DNA of 8,578 nucleotides from Burkholderiales bacterium (lineage in GTDB: Bacteria > Pseudomonadota > Gammaproteobacteria > Burkholderiales > UBA11063). Where the stretch lies: assembly GCA_020697025.1 (NCBI GenBank), contig JAJFBO010000030.1, positions 1-8,578 on the forward strand, read 5' to 3'. Below are positions 1 through 6,564 of this stretch, piece after piece (position 1 is the first letter of the stretch; the number at the start of each line of letters is the position of its first letter). The notes beneath the pieces were generated by a model. The model did not search any database. It was given only the letters and a program-made list of their open reading frames with translations, and had not been told where the DNA came from. The position numbers and the translations under genes are program-made.

Positions 1-290
1 GCTGTTAACCAGTTTGTAGAGGAAATTACAAATCCATAATCACGGTTATGCGAAATAGATAAGAGCCTGGCAAATAATCCGGTTTCTTTGTGATAAATAC
101 TTGCAATCTCTGCTAAAAGTAGCGCAATCAATAATGCGAAAGCCGCACCAACAACCCAGGAGAAAATTGAAACCGGGCCTGCAAATTTTGCTGCTTTATA
201 ACTGGCAAATAGCCAGCCACTTCCTATAATACTACTAACACCAATTGCTATTGCCGAAAAAAGACTCGGTTGTTTTTTGAGTGAAACCAT
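1..290 (-). CDS. APC-family amino acid permease, N-terminal 96 residues (cut by window edge)
   Basis: Reading leftwards from the ATG at 290, the frame stays open to the window edge. The product is a cytoplasmic-membrane amino acid transporter of the APC superfamily. After a short basic N-terminus (MVSLKKQ) comes a first membrane segment at about residues 10-31 carrying IIGSGW (21-26), the unwound GSG substrate-binding motif of APC transporters. AGPVSIFSWVVGA (37-49) begins a second membrane segment ending near LLLAEIAS (57-64); the acidic residue there is also typical. Family members have about 450-500 residues and 12 helices, so roughly four fifths lies outside. An AAGGT ribosome-binding site (305-301) stands 10 bases before the start. 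The substrate cannot be deduced: amino acids are likely, but polyamines or an antiporter role are possible. The family call is firm; specificity is unknown. Confidence 0.88.
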   Translation of the reverse strand, partial: MVSLKKQPSLFSAIAIGVSSIIGSGWLFASYKAAKFAGPVSIFSWVVGAAFALLIALLLAEIASIYHKETGLFARLLSISHNRDYGFVISSTNWLT

Positions 291-398
291 TGATCTAATT
301 ACCTTGTAAGTTATCTGGGAAAAAGCCGTTAGTAAATTTAGCTTATACTTTACTAAAATACAAACTGCTCTTTTTTTAAGTATTAAGAATAAACCCTT

Positions 399-407
399 AT
401 TATACCA
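399..407 (-). promoter_or_regulatory. Extended -10 promoter, probably for the permease gene
   Basis: On the minus strand the sequence reads TGGTATAAT: a perfect TATAAT (404-399) with the TGn extension. No good -35 box lies 16-18 bases upstream, as is common for extended -10 promoters. Transcription would begin near 392, giving a leader of about 100 bases before the permease ATG at 290. The rest of the 291-507 gap holds no convincing ORF, and I see no clear terminator for the lipoprotein gene that ends at 508. Confidence 0.45.
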
Positions 408-507
408 ATAAATACGTTATTAAAATTGCTTTTATAAATTTAAACTACGAGCTAATCTATATTATGGACCATCCCTAGTGTGATCATCTAAATAAAGAAT
501 AGTTTTA

Positions 508-1044
508 CTATATCCAATTATGGATACTAGGTAATATATATTCTATTACTTGCATATATTCTTTATCTTTACGAAAAATAGATGTACGTTTATAAATTAA
601 ATCATTGTTGGTAAACCCTAATCCAGCGATATAAGTCTTCACGGTAATACTTGAAATATTGTTTAACTCAATTTGTTCTATATTCATTTTTGGATCACGG
701 TAGATGCCTGAATTTTTGGCAAACAGCTTCTTGCCAATTGGCATAGTATTTGCATTTTTTAATAAGTCGACAAAATAAGGACTATCGTTATGTGCTAAAG
801 ATAAACCAATAATAACTGGCTTGTTGCTTAAATTCAAGCTACTAATACGTTTGAAATTAGTACCGTCCATTCCCGAATATAAAAGTATCACCTTAAAGTT
901 AGCATCGAGACTTTGTAGCTGTTTAGTCATAGAAGACTTACTATATAAGAATTCATTAAATGAAGGTGATGGTGAGTTAGGAGCTGAACAAGAAATCAAG
1001 AAAATTAGTAAAATTATTGAAAAAAAATTACGACATATTTTCAT
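508..1044 (-). CDS. Lipoprotein with a chorismate lyase (UbiC)-like domain
   Basis: The 178-residue product begins with a lipoprotein signal (MKICRNFFSIILLIFLISC): lipobox LISC, lipidated Cys19, then a Ser/Pro-rich linker (20-28). It should be a periplasm-facing lipoprotein. From residue 33 it aligns with E. coli UbiC as I recall that sequence: SMTKQL (38-43) with SMTKRF, FKR (64-66) with WLR, KPVIIG (75-80) with EPWLAG, TMPIGKKLF (100-108) with TPLGRYLF, and VIEYILPS (166-173) with LTELFLPA. Thus Met39, Arg66, Ile103 and Glu168 match the UbiC active-site Met, Arg, Leu and Glu. About 15-20 residues of the UbiC lid region are missing near residue 60. I chose ATG 1044 over an in-frame ATG at 1080 because GGAG lies 7 bases upstream and it gives a clean signal peptide. 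UbiC is normally cytoplasmic and feeds ubiquinone synthesis, so an exported version may bind another ligand. Homology is inferred by eye. Confidence 0.72.
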   Translation of the reverse strand: MKICRNFFSIILLIFLISCSAPNSPSPSFNEFLYSKSSMTKQLQSLDANFKVILLYSGMDGTNFKRISSLNLSNKPVIIGLSLAHNDSPYFVDLLKNANTMPIGKKLFAKNSGIYRDPKMNIEQIELNNISSITVKTYIAGLGFTNNDLIYKRTSIFRKDKEYMQVIEYILPSIHNWI

Positions 1045-1078
1045 AAATGTACTCCATAAAAAATCTTGTACCCTACAC

Positions 1079-1084
1079 ATTATA
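1079..1084 (-). promoter_or_regulatory. -10 box for the UbiC-like lipoprotein gene
   Basis: A perfect TATAAT on the minus strand ends 34 bases before the ATG at 1044, placing the transcription start near 1072 and a GGAG ribosome-binding site inside a leader of about 27 bases. No convincing -35 hexamer is visible (GCAATG at the 17-base spacing). It lies downstream of the pnp terminator, so the lipoprotein gene is probably its own transcription unit. Confidence 0.42.
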
Positions 1085-1195
1085 AAGCATTTGGAGCTTT
1101 ACATTGCCTGACTTACTAGAATATAATGATTTAGCCTTTATTCTGCTCTTGCAAATACCCGACAAAATAAATCTTTAATTGTAAAAAAGAATATT

Positions 1196-1228
1196 AAAAA
1201 ACGCCATACTATAAATTTAGTATGACGT
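1196..1228 (-). terminator. Rho-independent terminator of the rpsO-pnp operon
   Basis: About 40 bases past the pnp stop, the minus strand forms an 11-bp stem (ACGTCATACTA pairing with TAGTATGGCGT, one G-U pair) with a 6-base AT loop. A run of six T follows (1201-1196). The wobble pair becomes a C-A mismatch on the opposite strand, and the T tract lies on the minus side, so it acts on pnp transcripts. Confidence 0.85.
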
Positions 1229-1265
1229 CATTTTAATTAGCCAATTTTACATAGTAAAAGACTAT

Positions 1266-3413
1266 TTAAGCATTGCCAATTATTTCAGCCGCAACAGTTG
1301 GTTTTTCAACTATGGGTTCTACCGGAGGTAATGTAGATTTTATTGATAACCGCATACGTCCGCGATCATCAAATTCAACAACCTTAACTTTTACATCCTG
1401 CCCCTCTTGCAAATATTTTCTCACTTCTTCAACTCTCTCATGAGCGATTTGAGAAACATGTACAAAGCCTTCACGTCCGCCTAAAATTGAAACCATAGCA
1501 CCCATATTTCTATCTAAAATACGCGTTACTTTACCTTCATAAACTTCACCCACTTTGGCGTCAATAACTATATTTTCAATGATAGAACGCGCCATATTAG
1601 CACCTTCAGGTTTAACGCATGCAATAGTTACTACCCCCTCATCAGTTATATCAATCGTAGCACCAGTATCTGCAATAATTGATTTTATTACTGAGCCACC
1701 TTTTCCAATTACGTCTTTAATTTTTTCCGGATTAATTTGTATAGTATATAATCTTGGTACACGATCAGATAATACTTTTGGATAAGGGATTGCTTCTTTC
1801 ATCAAGCCAATTATATGCAATCTTCCCTCCCGGGCTTGCTGTAATGCAACATGCATAATTGGCCGGGTAATTCCATCAATTTTAATATCCATTTGCAGTG
1901 CAGTAACACCTTTATCTGTACCTGCTACTTTGAAATCCATATCGCCTAAGTGATCTTCATCACCTAATATATCAGTTAAAACAGCAAATTTATTACCTTC
2001 TAAAATTAACCCCATAGCAACACCTGCAACGTGATCTTTTATTGGTACGCCAGCATCCATCATACATAAACAGCCACCACAAACAGTTGCCATTGAAGAA
2101 GAACCGTTAGATTCTAAAATTTCAGAAACTACACGAAGACTGTACGGGAAAAGTTCCGGACTTGGCAGTACTGCTTTTAATGCCCGTTTAGCTAAATTAC
2201 CATGACCGATTTCACGACGCTTTGGCGGACCCATACGCCCTGCTTCACCGGTTGAAAATGGTGGGAAATTATAATTTAACATAAATCGTTCCGAATAGGT
2301 ACCAGCAATGGCATCAATTGTTTGCTCATCCATTTTAGTACCTAAAGTCACAATGGCTAATGCTTGTGTCTCACCACGGGTAAATAAAACTGAACCATGT
2401 ACTCTGGGTAATACATTACTTTGAATATTAATTTGACGTACAGTTTTAGTATCACGACCATCAATACGCGGTTCACCTCGTAATATTTTTCCGCGGACAA
2501 TTGCTGCTTCTAATTCTGTAAAATATGAGTTTACTGTATTTATGTGCTGGGTATCACTCTGTGGCGTAATAACCGCTGCAGCCACTTTAGCATTAATTGC
2601 ATCAATTTGTGTAGAGCGCAATTGCTTTTCACGTAAATTGTATGCCTGCTCTAATTCCTCTCCTGCAATTTCTTTAATCTTATCAAATAATACAGTATCC
2701 CTTTCTTGCGGTGTCCAATCCCACACTACCGGATTTACATCTTTAACAAATTCTTCTATGGCATTGATTACTACAGCAGATTGCTCATGACCATACATTA
2801 TTGCATTTAACATGACATCTTCAGGTAACTCCTGGGCTTCACTCTCAACCATTAATACTGCATCTTTAGTACCTGCAACAACTAACTCAAGCTGTGAAGT
2901 TTTTAATTCTTCAACTGATGGGTTTAATACAAATTCATTATTTATATAACCTACTTTTGCTGCTCCAAGCGGACCTTTAAATGGGACGCCAGCTAAACAT
3001 AACGCGGCAGAAGCACCAATCAGGGCTGGGATATCCGGGGAAACATTTGGATTTAACGAAACAACCTGAACAACCAAATGAATTTCATTGTAGAAACCTG
3101 CCGGAAATAATGGGCGTACCGGGCGGTCAATCAACCTTGCAATTAATACTTCATGATCTCCGGGCCTGGTTTCACGTTTAAAATAACCGCCTGGAATTTT
3201 GCCAATTGCATAATTTTTTTCAAAATAATCTACAGTAAGGGGAAAAAAGTTTTGCCCTTCTTTAACTTCTTTTTTAGCAACAACTGTTACTAAAAGTACA
3301 GTCTCATCTACGGTTACCAGTACGCTACTTGTAGCTTGACGTGCCATAACACCAGTTTCTAGTGTTACTGTATGCCGCCCGTATTGAAACGTTTTTGTTT
3401 TTTTATTAAACAT
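1266..3413 (-). CDS. pnp: Polyribonucleotide nucleotidyltransferase (PNPase)
   Basis: This 715-residue protein is the usual full length of PNPase, the trimeric cytoplasmic 3'-5' phosphorolytic exoribonuclease of RNA turnover. The first RNase PH core (about 10-145) carries the RNA-contacting YFKR (77-80; FFRR in E. coli). A helical linker follows, then the catalytic second RNase PH core (about 318-545) with GSSS (437-440) and [12 protein letters not shown] (484-495); Asp487, Asp493 and Lys495 match E. coli Asp486, Asp492 and Lys494. The KH domain (about 554-615) has the IGKGG loop (569-573) and the S1 domain spans about 622-693. The S1 strand that usually reads VDFGAFV is LDRNMGAMV (633-641), lacking the aromatic pair. 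A ribosome-binding site (AGAGGAT) sits about 9 bases before the ATG. It is cotranscribed after rpsO and ends in a clear terminator. Identification is certain. Confidence 0.99.
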   Translation of the reverse strand: MFNKKTKTFQYGRHTVTLETGVMARQATSSVLVTVDETVLLVTVVAKKEVKEGQNFFPLTVDYFEKNYAIGKIPGGYFKRETRPGDHEVLIARLIDRPVRPLFPAGFYNEIHLVVQVVSLNPNVSPDIPALIGASAALCLAGVPFKGPLGAAKVGYINNEFVLNPSVEELKTSQLELVVAGTKDAVLMVESEAQELPEDVMLNAIMYGHEQSAVVINAIEEFVKDVNPVVWDWTPQERDTVLFDKIKEIAGEELEQAYNLREKQLRSTQIDAINAKVAAAVITPQSDTQHINTVNSYFTELEAAIVRGKILRGEPRIDGRDTKTVRQINIQSNVLPRVHGSVLFTRGETQALAIVTLGTKMDEQTIDAIAGTYSERFMLNYNFPPFSTGEAGRMGPPKRREIGHGNLAKRALKAVLPSPELFPYSLRVVSEILESNGSSSMATVCGGCLCMMDAGVPIKDHVAGVAMGLILEGNKFAVLTDILGDEDHLGDMDFKVAGTDKGVTALQMDIKIDGITRPIMHVALQQAREGRLHIIGLMKEAIPYPKVLSDRVPRLYTIQINPEKIKDVIGKGGSVIKSIIADTGATIDITDEGVVTIACVKPEGANMARSIIENIVIDAKVGEVYEGKVTRILDRNMGAMVSILGGREGFVHVSQIAHERVEEVRKYLQEGQDVKVKVVEFDDRGRMRLSIKSTLPPVEPIVEKPTVAAEIIGNA

Positions 3414-3448
3414 TATTTTTTATCCTCTATGTTTTATTCTAATATAAT

Positions 3449-3480
3449 AAAAAATGGCGGCATCTCCACCACCATTTTTT
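3449..3480 (-). terminator. Hairpin between rpsO and pnp (attenuating terminator or RNA-processing site)
   Basis: Directly after the rpsO stop codon the transcript can form a 12-bp stem: AAAAAATGGTGG pairs with CCGCCATTTTTT (one G-U pair) around an 8-base loop, and the last arm is a six-T tract. It has the form of a rho-independent terminator, yet pnp starts 35 bases beyond it with no clear promoter of its own. Partial read-through is therefore likely, as at the rpsO-pnp junction of E. coli, where a terminator and an RNase III site control pnp. Whether RNase III cuts here is not visible. Confidence 0.75.
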
Positions 3481-3750
3481 TTATTTACGTAAGCCAAGTT
3501 CTTTAATCAGTTCTGAATATTTTGTATTATCTGTGCGCTTTAAATAATCCAGTAAACGTCTACGAGTTGAGACTAGTTTCAATAATCCACGACGTGAATG
3601 ATGATCTTTGGTGTGAATTTTAAAATGTTCAGTTAAATCATTAATTCTAGCTGTTAATAATGCAACCTGCACTTCGCTGGAGCCAGTATCTGCATCTGTT
3701 CTTTGGTATTGCTTGATAATTTCCGCTCTTTTTGCTACGGTGATCGCCAT
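3481..3750 (-). CDS. rpsO: 30S ribosomal protein S15
   Basis: The 89-residue product has exactly the standard length of bacterial S15, a primary 16S rRNA-binding protein of the 30S platform that contacts the central-domain three-way junction. The conserved run [20 protein letters not shown] (22-41) and the RNA-binding block [20 protein letters not shown] (51-70) are intact, and the C-terminus ends normally in LGLRK. AAAGGA lies about 8 bases before the ATG at 3750. It heads the operon with pnp; the terminator-like hairpin begins on the base after its stop. S15 often represses its own translation through a leader structure in other bacteria. Here a long leader exists, but I cannot identify a specific S15 site in it. 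Confidence 0.99.
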   Translation of the reverse strand: MAITVAKRAEIIKQYQRTDADTGSSEVQVALLTARINDLTEHFKIHTKDHHSRRGLLKLVSTRRRLLDYLKRTDNTKYSELIKELGLRK

Positions 3751-3907
3751 TTTGTATTCCTTTAAAAATTATTAGACAAGTCAAGCCAAGTATCGGAACA
3801 GGAAAGATCCAGAACCTAGCATAACTTCTGTTTGTGTTTAAACTCATATATAAATGAGCATTATTTACAACAGCATACTTTGCTATTGCCTTCTATTAAG
3901 AAGCATT

Positions 3908-3916
3908 AGTATACCA
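3908..3916 (-). promoter_or_regulatory. Candidate extended -10 promoter for rpsO-pnp
   Basis: The minus strand reads TGGTATACT, an extended -10 with five of six consensus bases and no good -35. Transcription would begin near 3901, giving an rpsO leader of about 150 bases with a small inverted repeat (CTCAT/ATGAG, 3843-3858). It closely resembles the permease promoter (TGGTATAAT). A weaker TATGCT closer to rpsO (about 3818-3823) cannot be excluded. Confidence 0.42.
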
Positions 3917-3928
3917 TAATCAGGTATA
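3910..3928. repeat. Inverted repeat overlapping the rpsO -10 region
   Basis: TATACC (3910-3915) and GGTATA (3923-3928) form a perfect 6-bp inverted repeat around a 7-base AT-rich centre. One arm overlaps the proposed rpsO -10 box, and the repeat lies only about 20 bases upstream of the divergent -35 of the phosphorylase gene. It could be an operator between the two promoters or chance in AT-rich DNA. A similar half-site, TATACC, recurs near 3997-4002. Confidence 0.35.
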
Positions 3929-3948
3929 AGACATACTACTTTTAATAC

Positions 3949-3977
3949 TTGAAGAGCATGGTTTGCAAGGATAAAAT
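3949..3977 (+). promoter_or_regulatory. Sigma-70-type promoter for the phosphorylase gene
   Basis: TTGAAG (3949-3954) and TAAAAT (3972-3977) are separated by exactly 17 bases. They match the consensus at four and five of six positions. Transcription would start near 3984, leaving about 90 bases before the GTG start at 4074. It is divergent from the rpsO promoter; together they account for most of the 323-base gap between the two genes. Confidence 0.5.
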
Positions 3978-4073
3978 ATAACTTTTTCATTTATTTTATA
4001 CCTGGATAAATTCATGCTAAAATATATCTGTAAGCAAAAACTTTATTATTTTATGCATAGTTGGGAGATATAT

Positions 4074-4907
4074 GTGAATGCACAAATTATAAATAGCCAG
4101 ATCGATGATATTATCCAGTTTATAGCTAAAAATACTCCAATAAAACCCAAAATTGGTATTACTTTAAGTACAACCTTAGCTGATATCGCTGATATTATAC
4201 AAAGTAAGGTAATTATTCCTTATACTGATATTCCACATTTACCTAAAAATAGCTGTGAATATACTACTGTTGGTAATCTAATCCTAGGCAAATTAAATGG
4301 TAAAGATGTGATAATCATGCAAGGCAGATTATCACTTTTTGAGGGACATAATGTACAAACCGCTACTTTATTAATCCGGGTAATGCGTAAAATGGGTGTG
4401 GAAACACTTTTTATAGTTTCAACCGGAGGAGGATTAAATCACCATTTTCATATTGGCGAAATTATGTTGGTTACTGATCATGTTAACTTTACCGGGCGCT
4501 CGCCCTTAACTGGTGAAAATTTGGCTAATTTTGGTCCCAGGTTTTGTACTATGTTTGATATTTATGATATTAAGCTGCAACAATATGCACGAGCTGCAGC
4601 GATAAAAAACCGGATAAGTTTATGTCAAGGCGTGTATGTAGGTATAGCAGGTCCAGAGTTTCCAACACGTGCAGAATTACGCCTGATGCTTGAAAATAAT
4701 AATGATGCTGTTGGCATGTCAGTAGTTCATGAGGCAATAGTAGCTGCACACTCTAGTATGAAAATTATGGGGCTGATTATGATTGCCGATATGGCGCTAC
4801 CTTATTCAATTAAACAGTCAACTATGGGAGAAATTGCTGAGCAGGCAAAATTACTTTTAGAAAATATTAAAATCCTGATTAGCGAAGTTATTAAAAAGCT
4901 TGATTAA
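4074..4907 (+). CDS. Divergent purine nucleoside phosphorylase/MTAP family (type I) protein
   Basis: The 277-residue product has the length and block order of trimeric type I nucleoside phosphorylases, which split purine nucleosides with phosphate. Visible blocks: KIGITLSTTL (26-35), MQGRLSLFEGHN (82-93), STGGGLN (116-122), GEIMLVTDHVNFTG (128-141), GPRFCTMFD (154-162), GPEFPTRAE (193-201) and GMSVVHEAIVA (214-224). Against human PNP as I recall it, many key residues differ: phosphate-site Ser33 is Thr33, His86 is Ser87, Asn115 and Ala116 are Ser116 and Thr117, base-binding Glu201 is Pro197 and Asn243 is Asp239, and the His257 position lacks His. Arg85, Glu90 and Ser216 are kept. Asp at the Asn243 position occurs in MTAP, so a 6-aminopurine substrate is possible, or activity is lost. 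I chose GTG 4074 because GGGAG lies 6 bases upstream and the N-terminus then fits the family; ATG 4014 adds 20 residues with a weaker site. Confidence 0.8.
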   Translation: MNAQIINSQIDDIIQFIAKNTPIKPKIGITLSTTLADIADIIQSKVIIPYTDIPHLPKNSCEYTTVGNLILGKLNGKDVIIMQGRLSLFEGHNVQTATLLIRVMRKMGVETLFIVSTGGGLNHHFHIGEIMLVTDHVNFTGRSPLTGENLANFGPRFCTMFDIYDIKLQQYARAAAIKNRISLCQGVYVGIAGPEFPTRAELRLMLENNNDAVGMSVVHEAIVAAHSSMKIMGLIMIADMALPYSIKQSTMGEIAEQAKLLLENIKILISEVIKKLD

Positions 4908-4924
4908 TAATTGCAAAATAGGTT

Positions 4925-4950
4925 ATGACACCTGAATTTTCAGGTATCAT
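4925..4950. terminator. Shared hairpin between convergent genes
   Basis: ATGACACCTGAA and TTCAGGTATCAT form a 12-bp stem with a tiny loop, centred between the phosphorylase stop (4907) and the end of the secreted-protein gene (4972). The single imperfection is C-A on the plus strand but a G-U pair on the minus strand, so the RNA stem is slightly better for the leftward transcript. Neither side has a long T tract, so it may mainly stabilise 3' ends. Confidence 0.55.
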
Positions 4951-4971
4951 ATATTATCTATAATTCAAAAA

Positions 4972-5586
4972 TTACATCAGGCTGCAGGAACCTTTAGTTT
5001 CATCACACGGCATACATTTGTAAATACCATCAACTTTAACTGTAGCCCTGGAACCTTTTAAATATTTGTTACCATCTTCATCAACGTATGGACCCTTAAA
5101 TAAATAATCAGTCAAATATCCCTTAATATACCACAAGCCATCATCTTGCATTTTAATTGACCATGATAAAGATCTGTTGCTAACAAGCATTTTTCCTTGT
5201 GCGCTAGAGAGTACCTCTATAAATTGATCATGCTTTTTTGTTGTAGGATTTTTATTACGTTGATACGCATTAGTAGTAGTATATTTATCAACACCTTTAT
5301 TTGTATAAGTGATCATACCCTGGATCTCAATCTCTGTTCTAAATGGGGCAAATGTTGTAGTAAGCAGCCCTTTCTTTTCCGAGTCATTAGGTGGACGATT
5401 ATCTTCTGTATAATCCCATCTGCCAAGATGCCACCCAATTATAAAAGGTGCCGTCATTATTCCCCCATCCTTCTCTTCAGTTGATGTTGCCGCCGTGCAA
5501 CGCATTATATCATCCGCGAATACGCTGCCTGAATATAAAATTAATATCAAAGCACTCCTAAATAAATAACTTTTTAGTTGAGCCAT
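4972..5586 (-). CDS. Secreted protein of unknown function with four cysteines
   Basis: I do not recognise this 204-residue protein. It starts with a Sec signal peptide: Lys/Arg in the first ten residues, a hydrophobic core (ALILILYS, 12-19) and VFA-DD with predicted cleavage after Ala24. The mature part has only Cys30, Cys191, Cys194 and Cys201, enough for two disulfides, including a C-terminal CMPC. It is rich in Thr, Tyr, Trp and Gly, with alternating polar and hydrophobic stretches such as TEIEIQGMITYT and LSWSIKMQDDGLWYIKGYL. That suggests a beta-rich fold in the periplasm or outside the cell. AAGGA lies about 10 bases before the ATG. It is flanked by a convergent phosphorylase gene and follows the methyltransferase gene on the same strand, 110 bases away with its own likely promoter. 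The gene is convincing; the function is unknown. Confidence 0.8.
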   Translation of the reverse strand: MAQLKSYLFRSALILILYSGSVFADDIMRCTAATSTEEKDGGIMTAPFIIGWHLGRWDYTEDNRPPNDSEKKGLLTTTFAPFRTEIEIQGMITYTNKGVDKYTTTNAYQRNKNPTTKKHDQFIEVLSSAQGKMLVSNRSLSWSIKMQDDGLWYIKGYLTDYLFKGPYVDEDGNKYLKGSRATVKVDGIYKCMPCDETKGSCSLM

Positions 5587-5666
5587 TTTTTTTATTTCCT
5601 TTTTAAAATAACTTTTACCAAAGTGCTCTGAATTTAATTTTTCTTAGATTGTTCTACTAATAATGT

Positions 5667-5675
5667 ATTTTAACA
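5667..5675 (-). promoter_or_regulatory. Candidate extended -10 promoter of the secreted-protein gene
   Basis: On the minus strand TGTTAAAAT gives the TGn extension plus TAAAAT (five of six), with a poor -35 (TTAAGC, 18-base spacer). The start would be near 5660, about 74 bases before the ATG at 5586. It lies just downstream of the methyltransferase stop, supporting separate expression of the secreted protein. Confidence 0.33.
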
Positions 5676-5696
5676 TAGATGATATTTTTAGCTTAA

Positions 5697-6533
5697 TTAT
5701 TTTGGATGAAATTGGATTACACTGCGTCCGCTGACTAAATCCTTACGAATAGTATCCTTCCAGGCATGAGCATAAAATACTTCCAGGGTTAATGGAAACT
5801 TGCCATTATTACTTATTTGGTTAAAATTTGCTTGTAAATTTTTATATTGGACTATACTTAAATGATGGCTAAGCACTGAACCACAACCGATTAACCGAAT
5901 ATCAAAAAGTAAATCCTCCAGTTTATTATACTCAAGGGTAATATACTCTAAATCGGTAACCGGATTACTAAAACCTAATTCAACTAAAGTATCGCCAATT
6001 AAATGCATATCAGGAAAATTATATGTTGCAAGACCTAATTCCCTTAATTGCAGTAAACTATCTACACCTAACCCACTAACCAAAAAACCAGCTCCAAGCT
6101 TTAATACCCTGTTGATTTCAGCAAAATACTGCTTTATATCTATAATGTAAGGTAAAGTTAAATTGGACCAGACAAAGTCCATTGATTGCGATGCTATTGG
6201 TAAATTTAATGCATTTGCACAGCTTAAATTTTTATATGATTTACCAAATCTTGCCAAGAATTTTTTTGGCGCATAATTTTTTAGCATATTAATAGCAATA
6301 TCTATACTAAATATGTCTGCATCTGGATAACGTGTATGTAAACTATTCCTGTCTATGCCTAAACCGTAGCCAATATCCAATACCTGTTTTGGATTTATTT
6401 TGATATAATCCAGCCTGTCTGTCATCCGATTTGACACTTCTTGTAAAATAAAGTCTAACCCTAATACTCTTGGTGCAATAAGATTGATTTTTTTGGATAC
6501 TGCATCACATAGCATTGTTTGGGTTAAATTCAT
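5697..6533 (-). CDS. bioC: SAM-dependent methyltransferase, BioC type
   Basis: The 278-residue protein has a class I methyltransferase fold. Motif I is VLDIGYGLG (51-59; Tyr56 where Cys is usual), the acidic end of strand 2 is FSIDIA (75-80), then LNLPIASQSMDFVWSNLTL (109-127) and RVLKLGAGFLVSGLGVDSL (142-160). The VWSNL, GVDSL-LREL, DMHLIGD and C-terminal HAWK blocks are those of BioC, which methylates malonyl-ACP so that it can enter biotin synthesis. RMTDRLDYIKINP just before motif I also fits betaproteobacterial members, as I remember them. The ATG at 6533 is preceded by a weak GAG site. It diverges from comF across 31 bases, an arrangement I recall from betaproteobacteria. No other biotin gene is present, so the exact substrate is inferred; a different methyltransferase role is possible. 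Confidence 0.78.
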   Translation of the reverse strand: MNLTQTMLCDAVSKKINLIAPRVLGLDFILQEVSNRMTDRLDYIKINPKQVLDIGYGLGIDRNSLHTRYPDADIFSIDIAINMLKNYAPKKFLARFGKSYKNLSCANALNLPIASQSMDFVWSNLTLPYIIDIKQYFAEINRVLKLGAGFLVSGLGVDSLLQLRELGLATYNFPDMHLIGDTLVELGFSNPVTDLEYITLEYNKLEDLLFDIRLIGCGSVLSHHLSIVQYKNLQANFNQISNNGKFPLTLEVFYAHAWKDTIRKDLVSGRSVIQFHPK

Positions 6534-6552
6534 ATATAAAACTCATTTGGGA

Positions 6553-6558
6553 TATAAT
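6553..6558 (+). promoter_or_regulatory. -10 box for comF, possibly giving a leaderless mRNA
   Basis: A perfect TATAAT lies in the 31-base gap between the divergent methyltransferase and comF genes. The expected start, about 7 bases past the box, falls on the comF ATG at 6565. No good ribosome-binding site precedes that ATG. The -35 region overlaps the first codons of the methyltransferase gene and is poor (TCATAT at 17-base spacing). Confidence 0.4.
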
Positions 6559-6564
6559 AAATTA

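Noticed and set aside
1045..1080. ATG 1080 as the start of the lipoprotein
   Set aside because: It would put 12 residues before the basic start of the signal peptide and overlap the TATAAT box; ATG 1044 has GGAG at proper spacing.
821..1111. Plus-strand open frame of 96 codons
   Set aside because: It lies opposite the UbiC-like lipoprotein gene, which has a ribosome-binding site, signal peptide and homology; this frame has none of these.
1555..3181. Plus-strand open frames at 1555-1785, 2542-2790 and 2981-3181
   Set aside because: All lie antisense to pnp, whose reading frame is intact and certain.
3647..3847. Minus-strand open frame of 66 codons across the rpsO start
   Set aside because: It overlaps the certain rpsO reading frame out of register and its protein resembles nothing; it is a by-product of rpsO and its leader.
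4014..4073. ATG 4014 as the start of the phosphorylase homologue
   Set aside because: It adds 20 residues unlike the family N-terminus and has a weaker ribosome-binding site than GTG 4074 (GGGAG, 6 bases). It is not fully excluded.
5197..5484. Plus-strand open frame of 95 codons
   Set aside because: It is antisense to the secreted-protein gene, which has a signal peptide and a good ribosome-binding site; this frame has neither.
6484..6564. TTG 6484 as the start of comF
   Set aside because: It would overlap the first 50 bases of the divergent methyltransferase gene and add residues that ComF proteins lack before the zinc ribbon.
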